Assembly: GCA_031273515.1 (NCBI GenBank) | Contig: JAISRU010000150.1 | Coordinates: 1 to 11,881 of the forward strand | From: Bacteroidales bacterium | GTDB taxonomy: Bacteria > Bacteroidota > Bacteroidia > Bacteroidales > WCHB1-69 | Direction: 5' to 3' | DNA length: 11,881 nucleotides | The notes under the pieces: model-generated | The model's database searches: none | Told to the model about the DNA's origin: nothing | What the model saw: the letters and a program-made list of their open reading frames with translations, nothing else | Translations under genes and position numbers: made by a program | Shown: one piece after another, positions 6,253 to 11,881 of the stretch | Layout of the letters: each line of letters begins with the position of its first letter | Numbering within the stretch: the stretch's first letter is position 1

Positions 6253-7290
6253 ATGAACAAAAAGAAAATAAAAAAATTAACTTATAATATCGTTGTCGGA
6301 TTATCGACAGTCGCCGGATTGACGTGGGTATGTTCTCGGTTTGTCCATTTGGGCAACGTGGAATATACCGACAATGCACAGGTAAAACAATTGATTGTCC
6401 CGATAAATACCCGCATACAGGGATTTGTTTCCAAAATCTGTTTTGACGAATATCAAACCGTACACAAAGGAGATACCTTAGCGATTATTGAGGATACGGA
6501 ATTTCGTTTACGGGTAGCGCAGGCAAATGCCGATTATCAAAACGCTTTAGCCGGAAAAACGGCAATGGACATGACTGTTTCAACCACCCATAATAATTTA
6601 TCTGTATCGGATGCGGGGATTGAAGAAATGAAGATTTTACTTCAGAATGCAGAGAAAGATTATCTGCGATATCAAAAATTGCTGGCAGAATCGGCTGTTA
6701 CGCAACAACAATACGACGGAGTGAAAACAAATTACGATGCAATGAAAGCTAAATATACCATGTTGATGCGTCAAAAACGATCCACCACTCTTGTCAAAGC
6801 TGAACAGACACAACGTTTGGAGCAAACCGTATCCGTTATAAAATTGGCGGAAGCTGCTTTGGAATTAGCCGAACTGCATCTGTCTTATACAGTTATCCTT
6901 GCGCCTTGCAACGGAACAACAGGACGTAAAAACATGCAGGAAGGACAACTCGTCCAACCCGGACAAACCATAGTCGATCTGGTTGATGATAACGATAAAT
7001 GGATTATCGCCAATTACAGGGAAACGCAAACGACAAATATCCGCGAAGGTCAAACGGTTAAGATAAAGGCGGATGCTGTTCCCGACGTTGTATTCAAAGG
7101 TTTTGTGAAATCCGTATCTCGTGCCACCGGCGCCAGTTTTTCGCTTCTTTCTCAGGATAATTCAGCCGGTAATTTTGTGAAAGTAGAACAACGTATTCCG
7201 GTGCATATCGAGTTCTCCAAAGACAACAAGTCCGAAGACATGAAACGCCTCAGATCGGGAATGAATGTGGAATGTACCGTAATCTATTGA
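6253..7290 (+). CDS. HlyD/EmrA-family periplasmic adaptor
   Basis: This 345-residue membrane fusion protein would link the MFS pump to the TolC-type channel. A basic N-terminus is followed by one membrane helix (about residues 11-28). YTDNAQV (38-44) corresponds to the TDDAYV-type motif typical of EmrA proteins. The lipoyl-like half-motif lies at about 46-80 (IVPINTRIQGFVSKI to GDTLAIIED). A coiled-coil hairpin spans about 85-210, with heptad-like runs around YLRYQKLLAESAVTQQQYD. The second lipoyl half and beta-barrel follow (SYTVILAPCNGTTGR, then EGQLVQPGQTIVDLVDD). The C-terminus (LRSGMNVECTVIY) is complete. It starts 12 bp after the tolC stop and ends 4 bp before the pump gene, so translation of the three is very likely coupled. 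The substrate cannot be read from the sequence. Confidence 0.93.
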   Translation: MNKKKIKKLTYNIVVGLSTVAGLTWVCSRFVHLGNVEYTDNAQVKQLIVPINTRIQGFVSKICFDEYQTVHKGDTLAIIEDTEFRLRVAQANADYQNALAGKTAMDMTVSTTHNNLSVSDAGIEEMKILLQNAEKDYLRYQKLLAESAVTQQQYDGVKTNYDAMKAKYTMLMRQKRSTTLVKAEQTQRLEQTVSVIKLAEAALELAELHLSYTVILAPCNGTTGRKNMQEGQLVQPGQTIVDLVDDNDKWIIANYRETQTTNIREGQTVKIKADAVPDVVFKGFVKSVSRATGASFSLLSQDNSAGNFVKVEQRIPVHIEFSKDNKSEDMKRLRSGMNVECTVIY

Positions 7291-7294
7291 TAAA

Positions 7295-8872
7295 ATGAAC
7301 GAAACAGCATCTTTTTCCGTTCCTTCTTTTCGACGCTTCGTTCCTGAGAAACTGCGACCTTGGATCATTCTCTTCTTTGTGATCATCTTCCAGCTATCGG
7401 GAGGCGTTTATCTGGCTGCCGTCAGCGAAATGGTCGGTTCGCTGGACTTGAGGCATGAAGACGTCATGATGGCAGGCTATGCTTCCTTGACAGGTATGGC
7501 GCTGACATTTACCATTATGTTCAGATTGAAATTCCGATTTACCTTAACAACATCAATGCTCGTCTGTTGTATTGCTCTTATTCTTTGCAATTTAATCTGC
7601 ATGCACACGCACAGTGTTCCTGTTTTGGTCGGAACATGTTTTGTGGCGGGTATCTTTCGGATGTGGGCAACATTCTCCTGTAATTCGACCATTCAATTGT
7701 GGATTACCCCCATACGAGATCTTTCCGTCTTCTTTTGTTTTGTCAATGTATTGGTGCAGGGATGTCTGCAATTTTCAGGATTGATAACTGTCTATACGGC
7801 ATTTTTCTCGGCATGGGAATACATGCATCTGCTGATTATCGGCTTACTTGGTTTGATGGCGTCGGCGGTATGGATACTGTTTCGTCCGCACCATTTCTTA
7901 CAGAAATTTCCTCTTTACGGGATTGACTGGCTTGGCGGCTTCCTCTGGGGATTGACCGTATTATCCCTTGTTTTTGTGTGCGTTTATGGCGAATATTACG
8001 ATTGGTATGTATCGACTTATATTCGGATAGCCACAATCGTCTGCATTTTGACGCTTGGTTTGAACCTTTGGCGAGCTTCTTTTATTCGACATCCTTATAT
8101 TGCGTTGAAAACATGGACTTTCAAAGTAGTTTATCTGACGTTTGCGGCTTATATTGTCATAGATATATTGCTTGCGCCTGCGCATGTTTTTGAACATGCT
8201 TATATGGAGAACCTGCTTGGGTATGACAATCTGAATGTCATTTCGTTCAATTGGATACTGTTTGCGGGTATTGTCGCAGGGTGTTTTTTTACATATCACG
8301 CTTTTGCCCTGCGCAAATGGCAATACAGGACAATGAATGTTATTGGCTTGTCTGCGATAATTGCTTACTTGATGCTTTTTTATTTCGGGATTGATTATGA
8401 TGTACCGAAAACTGCATTGATGTTGCCTCTGTTTTTACGGGGATTCGGATATGTAATTATCGCTATCTGCTTTCTGACTCTTCTGACGCGAGTTCCTTTT
8501 ATTCCTTTTTTTCCACAGTCGTTGTCAGTACAAGCCTTTGTCAGTGCGGTTATTGGTGGCGCTCTGGGAGATGCTGTCGTGGGACAAGTTTTGAAGACAG
8601 TCGTAAAACGTAATTCATTACTAATGGGCGTCAATATAGACCATGTCAATCCGCTGATTGGTCAGTTTTCGACAGTCGAACTTTATGCGGCAGTGCAACA
8701 ACAGGCATTGATGGTGTCAATGAAAGAAGTCTACGGATGGTTGGTTCTTCTCGGCATTTTTTGTCTGCTGCTGATCTTGATAAATGAAAGTCATTTCCGT
8801 CCGAAAAATACGATAGAACCAACCTATAAAACCATTCGTAAGATGGTAATGAATCTGTATAAACGGACTTAA
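7295..8872 (+). CDS. EmrB-type DHA2 family MFS efflux pump
   Basis: This 525-residue protein has about 14 hydrophobic segments, the number expected of the DHA2 (drug:H+ antiporter 2) group. Approximate spans include 22-43, 59-76, 84-104, 107-127, 143-166, 177-196, 212-231, 243-259, 278-297, 316-337, 347-365, 373-397, 411-433 and 481-497. The segment IDWLGG near 210-215, opening the seventh helix, is a familiar DHA2 feature. Together with the adaptor and outer-membrane channel encoded just upstream, it would export amphiphilic drugs, bile acids or metabolites from the inner membrane to the outside using the proton gradient. It is the last gene of the operon and no dedicated regulator gene adjoins it, so control probably acts through the long leader upstream of tolC. 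The C-terminal tail is basic and cytoplasmic (about 505-525). Confidence 0.92.
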   Translation: MNETASFSVPSFRRFVPEKLRPWIILFFVIIFQLSGGVYLAAVSEMVGSLDLRHEDVMMAGYASLTGMALTFTIMFRLKFRFTLTTSMLVCCIALILCNLICMHTHSVPVLVGTCFVAGIFRMWATFSCNSTIQLWITPIRDLSVFFCFVNVLVQGCLQFSGLITVYTAFFSAWEYMHLLIIGLLGLMASAVWILFRPHHFLQKFPLYGIDWLGGFLWGLTVLSLVFVCVYGEYYDWYVSTYIRIATIVCILTLGLNLWRASFIRHPYIALKTWTFKVVYLTFAAYIVIDILLAPAHVFEHAYMENLLGYDNLNVISFNWILFAGIVAGCFFTYHAFALRKWQYRTMNVIGLSAIIAYLMLFYFGIDYDVPKTALMLPLFLRGFGYVIIAICFLTLLTRVPFIPFFPQSLSVQAFVSAVIGGALGDAVVGQVLKTVVKRNSLLMGVNIDHVNPLIGQFSTVELYAAVQQQALMVSMKEVYGWLVLLGIFCLLLILINESHFRPKNTIEPTYKTIRKMVMNLYKRT

Positions 8873-8897
8873 TAAATTGAGAATTGAGAATGATGTC

Positions 8898-9012
8898 AGC
8901 GAAGATTATTGTCTTGAATTGTGATTGTTCTTCGGGCTTTCTTCTTCTTGTAAGACAGAGGCAACCATATTTGACTATGCCAATCAAATAAATCACAGTT
9001 CGAGACAATAAT
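8898..9012. repeat. Dispersed repeat copy B with 22-bp inverted ends
   Basis: The left end (8905-8926) and right end (8991-9012) are inverted copies matching at 20 of 22 positions, separated by 64 bp. The left end, with flank, matches 2923-2951 at 28 of 29. The interior has ttgactatgcc at 8971-8981, and the tail caatcaaataaatcac recalls gtgatttatgtgattg (2946-2961) inverted. It sits in the convergent gap between the efflux pump and mnmG. On the + strand it is followed by TTTTCAGTTTTTT (9020-9032), so it may also serve as a transcription terminator for the operon. It has no coding capacity. Confidence 0.7.
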
Positions 9013-9039
9013 GAAGTGATTTTCAGTTTTTTGCAGTAA

Positions 9040-9055
9040 TGTTTCACATGAAACA
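9040..9055. promoter_or_regulatory. parS-like ParB-binding site, downstream of mnmG
   Basis: TGTTTCACATGAAACA differs from the canonical parS TGTTTCACGTGAAACA at a single central base. With one flanking base on each side it is an 8+8 inverted repeat around CA. It lies 4 bp beyond the mnmG stop codon, in the convergent intergenic region. parS sites are bound by ParB/Spo0J and are generally clustered near the chromosome origin, often close to mnmG (gidA). ParB itself is not in the window, so binding is inferred from the sequence. Confidence 0.7.
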
Positions 9056-9059
9056 TGGG

Positions 9060-10928
9060 TTATCTTCCCAGAAACACCAATAAAACGGCAATATCCGATG
9101 GAGAAACGCCACTAATTCTGGCAGCCTGTCCTATTGTGGCAGGTTTTATCTTACTTAATTTCTGTCGAGCTTCTGTCGAAAGAGACTGCAAAGAAAAATA
9201 ATCGAATCCGGCAGACAGTTTTATGTTTTCCAAATCCATTATTTTTTGTGCGAAGTTCTTTTCCTTTTCAATGTAATTTTGGTATTTGATTAAAATTTCA
9301 GCTTCTTCCAACACGTCTGACTTGTATTTTTTCTTTTCGATATATTGTTGTATCTGTCCGACTTGTTGTAACAGTTCCTGTAAAGAAATTTGAGGACGAA
9401 GTAAAAGCTGGGTCAGTTTTATTCGTTGTGTAATTGTTGCGAGGTTTTTTTCTTCTAAAAAATGGTTGATTGTTTTTGGGTCGATGGTTTGCTTTTTTAA
9501 ATAATCGACAAATTCTTCTATTTGATTTTTTTTTCGATTAAATGCGGCAAAACGGGTCTTGTCAATCAGTCCTGTTGCATATCCTGTGGGAGTGAGTCTT
9601 AAATCGGCATTATCCTGACGCAATAAAATTCTGTATTCGGCACGGGAAGTAAACATTCGATAAGGTTCGTCTACGCCTTTTAGTACCAGATCGTCTATCA
9701 ATACTCCTATATAAGCCTGATCTCTTTTCAGGACAAACATTTCTTCTCCTTTCAGTTTTTTGCAGGCGTTTATGCCGGCTATCAGTCCTTGAGCGGCGGC
9801 TTCTTCATAACCTGTTGTTCCGTTGATTTGTCCGGCAAAAAATAAATTGGATATCAGCTTTGTTTCCAAACTGATTTTTAATTGTGTCGGATCGAAATAA
9901 TCGTATTCTATGGCGTAACCGGGTTTGAGGATATGCGCTTTTTCAAATCCGGGAATAAGCTGTAATGCTTCTGTCTGTATTTCTTCGGGCAGAGAGGAAG
10001 AAAAACCGTTTAAATAAAATGAATATTCATTTTCCGTTTCCGGTTCTAAGAACAAATGATGTTGATTTTTATCGGGAAAACGTTCGATTTTATCTTCGAC
10101 AGAAGGACAATATCGAGGACCAATTCCCTGTATTCTTTTTTGAAACAAAGGAGACTTTCCAAATCCTTTACGCAAAACAGCATGAACTTCCGGAGAAGTG
10201 TACGTTATCCAACAGCTCTTTTGTTTCAGTTTTGTTTTTATTTTTTTAAACGAGAAACCAACATGATTGTTTTCTCCTTTTTGTTCTTCTAATTTTGAAA
10301 AATCAATACTTCGTCCGTCAATTCTGACAGGCGTTCCTGTTTTTAATCGTGCGGAAGAAAATCCGAGTTCCTGTAATTTTTGTGTCAAATGCAGGGACGC
10401 CTGTTCGCCGATTCTTCCTCCTGAAAAATTAATTTCTCCTATATGGATTTTTCCATTGAGAAATGTTCCATTGGTAAGAATAACGGCTTTTGAGAAAATA
10501 GTTTTACCCGATTTTGTTTTAACGCCGATTACGGTTTTATTTTCCGTTATCAAATCAATAACGCTGTCTTCTCTAAGAAAAACATTGGGATTCGATTCCA
10601 GAATAGATCGCCATGTCAATGAAAACTGAATTTTATCGCATTGTGCGCGCGGGCTCCACATGGCAGGACCTTTTGAACGGTTAAGCATTCGGAATTGAAT
10701 AGTTGTTTTATCCGCAACAATTCCGGTGTAGCCTCCCAGAGCGTCTATTTCTCGCACGATTTGTCCCTTTGCTATGCCTCCGATAGCAGGATTGCACGAC
10801 ATTTGAGCAATAGTATCTATATTCATTGTTATTAAAAGAGAAGAAAAACCTAAGTTTGCCGTTGCCATGACAGCTTCACATCCGGCGTGTCCGCCACCTA
10901 CAACAATAATATCAAATTTCTGATTCAT
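9060..10928 (-). CDS. mnmG: tRNA U34 carboxymethylaminomethyl synthase MnmG
   Basis: MnmG (GidA) is an FAD enzyme that, with the GTPase MnmE, makes the 5-carboxymethylaminomethyl group on wobble uridine of certain tRNAs. From ATG 10928 the protein has 622 residues, close to the usual length. The N-terminal FAD dinucleotide fold has GGGHAGCE (about 11-18), followed by [13 protein letters not shown] (43-55). The family signatures [12 protein letters not shown] (270-281, with the catalytic-type Cys274) and [12 protein letters not shown] (370-381) are intact, and the C-terminal helical domain ends [18 protein letters not shown]. The frame stays open to an ATG at 10961, but those 11 codons (MFHMKH...) only translate the parS-like site, and MNQKFDII is the normal MnmG beginning. 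The gene lies 60 bp after ybeY in the same direction and converges on the efflux operon. Confidence 0.97.
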   Translation of the reverse strand: MNQKFDIIVVGGGHAGCEAVMATANLGFSSLLITMNIDTIAQMSCNPAIGGIAKGQIVREIDALGGYTGIVADKTTIQFRMLNRSKGPAMWSPRAQCDKIQFSLTWRSILESNPNVFLREDSVIDLITENKTVIGVKTKSGKTIFSKAVILTNGTFLNGKIHIGEINFSGGRIGEQASLHLTQKLQELGFSSARLKTGTPVRIDGRSIDFSKLEEQKGENNHVGFSFKKIKTKLKQKSCWITYTSPEVHAVLRKGFGKSPLFQKRIQGIGPRYCPSVEDKIERFPDKNQHHLFLEPETENEYSFYLNGFSSSLPEEIQTEALQLIPGFEKAHILKPGYAIEYDYFDPTQLKISLETKLISNLFFAGQINGTTGYEEAAAQGLIAGINACKKLKGEEMFVLKRDQAYIGVLIDDLVLKGVDEPYRMFTSRAEYRILLRQDNADLRLTPTGYATGLIDKTRFAAFNRKKNQIEEFVDYLKKQTIDPKTINHFLEEKNLATITQRIKLTQLLLRPQISLQELLQQVGQIQQYIEKKKYKSDVLEEAEILIKYQNYIEKEKNFAQKIMDLENIKLSAGFDYFSLQSLSTEARQKLSKIKPATIGQAARISGVSPSDIAVLLVFLGR

Positions 10929-10944
10929 TTTGCTTTCAATATCG

Positions 10945-10960
10945 TGTTTCATGTGAAACA
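10945..10960. promoter_or_regulatory. parS-like ParB-binding site, upstream of mnmG
   Basis: TGTTTCATGTGAAACA is one base from canonical parS and is the exact reverse complement of the site at 9040-9055. It begins 16 bp upstream of the mnmG ATG, inside the 60-bp ybeY-mnmG gap. It is read in frame as MFHMKH on the - strand, so it can easily be mistaken for an N-terminal extension of MnmG. Bound ParB here could also affect mnmG transcription, though this is speculation. Confidence 0.7.
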
Positions 10961-10988
10961 TAGTTTTAATTTACTGTTTTATAATGTA

Positions 10989-11423
10989 TTAGATGAATTT
11001 CTGCAAATAGTGTTCTTCTTTTTCTCTCATTTCCGCTGCTTCGTTTGTTGTTTTGTCTTTATACCCGCACAAATGCAGAACGCCATGAAGAATAACCCGC
11101 AATAATTCCCGACAACAGGATTGATTATACAATTTTGCATTGTCTTTTACGCGATCGATACTGATAAAAATATCTCCCGAAACACAGTCGTTTTCGGTAT
11201 AATCGAATGTGATTACATCGGTAAAGTAAGACGCATTCAAGTATTTTGCATTGATCTCTGCCAGATATTCATCCGAACAGAAAATATACGAAATTGCTCC
11301 CGATGTTTTTCCTTCCTGTTCAATAATCGACAATAACCATTGACGGATCTTTTTTTTATGTGCAAGTCTGTACGAGACGTCTTCGTTATAAAAACATATA
11401 ATTGCAGCAGAACTGTTCGACAT
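10989..11423 (-). CDS. ybeY: Endoribonuclease YbeY (rRNA maturation)
   Basis: YbeY is a metal-dependent single-strand endoribonuclease involved in 16S rRNA 3'-end maturation and ribosome quality control. The 144-residue product has the family motifs TDVITFDY (about 68-75), SGDIFIS (82-88) and the metal-binding stretch ILHGVLHLCGYKD (111-123). His113 and His117 are two of the three usual ligands. The third position is Asp123 (GYKDK) instead of the GYDH-type histidine of Proteobacterial enzymes; as I recall, the DK form is common in Bacteroidota, so this is not degeneration. The ATG at 11421-11423 is preceded by an A/T-rich sequence. It begins 7 bp after the stop of the RsbW-like gene and precedes mnmG, a gene order often seen in this phylum, so the three are probably co-transcribed. 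Confidence 0.94.
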   Translation of the reverse strand: MSNSSAAIICFYNEDVSYRLAHKKKIRQWLLSIIEQEGKTSGAISYIFCSDEYLAEINAKYLNASYFTDVITFDYTENDCVSGDIFISIDRVKDNAKLYNQSCCRELLRVILHGVLHLCGYKDKTTNEAAEMREKEEHYLQKFI

Positions 11424-11430
11424 TATTAAA

Positions 11431-11881
11431 TTATATCTGTGAATTTTTGACGGATATTTGCGATTGAAGCAATGCCTCTGCCCGTTGATTTTGTCTGTTC
11501 TTGTCGCAGGAAAAAGGAACGTCGATTGTATAAGAAATTTGTGTTCCGTTTCTTGAAAATGTCGGATTTTGCGCCAGCATTTTTACTATACACAAACCGT
11601 TTTTTTCCTGTTGTTCCGGCGTTGTTTTCATTACAGATTCATAATCAAAACCTTCTCCCTCATCGCTGACAGAAAAACACAGTTTTGATTTTTTTAACTG
11701 AACTTCAATCACTACTTTTTTCGTCTTGTCGCATTTATTCCCATGAATGACAGCATTCTTTACACATTCATTCAATGGAACAGAAAGTATTCCCAAAAAA
11801 TCTTCTTTTATTCCGAAGTGTTGCATTATCTGTTCTAAAAACACTTCCGTTTCTGACAATTTTGATAAATCCGAAGGTAAA
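11431..11881 (-). CDS. RsbW-like ATP-binding protein, 5' end missing
   Basis: The frame stays open to the window edge, so the N-terminus is outside; 149 codons plus stop are visible. The first visible residues are LPSDLSKLSETEVF, which look like the first strand and helix of the fold. A TTG at 11857-11859 could be taken as a start but would cut this segment. GHKL/HATPase_c_2 motifs, counted from that TTG, are the N-box NECVKNAVIHGNK (30-42), G1 DEGEGF (66-71) and a G2-like NGLCIV (87-92). This matches the small serine-kinase/anti-sigma factor type related to RsbW and SpoIIAB. No anti-anti-sigma (STAS) partner is visible nearby. In Bacteroidota this gene is regularly found ahead of ybeY. The target is unknown. 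The C-terminal 25 residues after CDKN are polar and probably disordered. Confidence 0.88.
   Translation of the reverse strand, partial: LPSDLSKLSETEVFLEQIMQHFGIKEDFLGILSVPLNECVKNAVIHGNKCDKTKKVVIEVQLKKSKLCFSVSDEGEGFDYESVMKTTPEQQEKNGLCIVKMLAQNPTFSRNGTQISYTIDVPFSCDKNRQNQRAEALLQSQISVKNSQI

Noticed and set aside
8646..9056. 136-codon - strand frame beginning MFHVKH
   Set aside because: Its start is the parS-like palindrome read as codons. The rest overlaps the repeat and the end of the efflux pump gene on the other strand, and no protein family is recognisable.
10204..10215. DnaA-box-like TTATCCAACA
   Set aside because: It is a single imperfect match inside the mnmG coding region with no clustered partners, so there is no evidence for an origin at this spot.
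10929..10961. N-terminal extension of MnmG ([11 protein letters not shown])
   Set aside because: These codons translate the parS-like site and spacer. MnmG proteins normally begin a few residues before the FAD motif, as MNQKFDII does.
11431..11859. TTG at 11857-11859 as the true start of the ATP-binding protein
   Set aside because: The frame continues upstream to the window edge with residues that fit the beginning of the fold, so the gene is cut by the window rather than starting at TTG.

Overview
The window looks like chromosomal DNA of a Bacteroidales-type Bacteroidota. Four things point this way: moderate-to-low GC; start codons preceded by A/T-rich sequence rather than Shine-Dalgarno sites; promoter boxes of the TAnnTTTG type (4705-4712 on +, 4391-4398 on -); and the gene order ATP-binding protein - ybeY - mnmG with a YbeY of the form usual in this phylum. 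No rRNA, tRNA, CRISPR array or transposase gene was seen.

Layout. 42-620 (+) is a very AT-rich orphan gene for a putative lipoprotein. Behind it lie six iteron-like 22/23-bp direct repeats (740-872) and a hairpin terminator for + strand transcripts (881-904). 906-2771 (-) encodes a membrane-anchored LTA-synthase-family phosphotransferase, with a perfect 16-bp palindrome just upstream of its start. 2772-3085 has no gene. It holds an octamer tandem repeat and pieces of dispersed inverted-repeat elements. 3086-4366 (-) encodes an AAA ATPase with a DUF4143/nuclease-like C-terminus. 4399-4704 has no gene and carries decayed REP-like sequence. 4921-8872 (+) is a three-gene tripartite efflux operon: TolC-type outer-membrane channel, HlyD/EmrA-type periplasmic adaptor and 14-TM EmrB-type MFS pump. 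8873-9059 is a convergent intergenic region with a second copy of the dispersed repeat. 9060-11881 (-) is the housekeeping cluster mnmG - ybeY - RsbW-like ATPase, the last cut by the window edge.

The most interesting parts are regulatory. The efflux operon has an approximately 200-nt leader containing an uncharacterised 32-codon ORF (4747-4845). Its stop codon lies inside a terminator-like hairpin (4843-4860 plus a T tract), and the whole can also be drawn as a compact three-way junction (4797-4869). This is the layout of a translation-coupled attenuator controlling drug export. Second, mnmG is bracketed by two 16-bp sites (9040-9055 and 10945-10960). Each is one base from the canonical ParB-binding parS sequence, and each is the exact reverse complement of the other. 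They suggest a chromosome-partitioning locus, possibly close to the replication origin.
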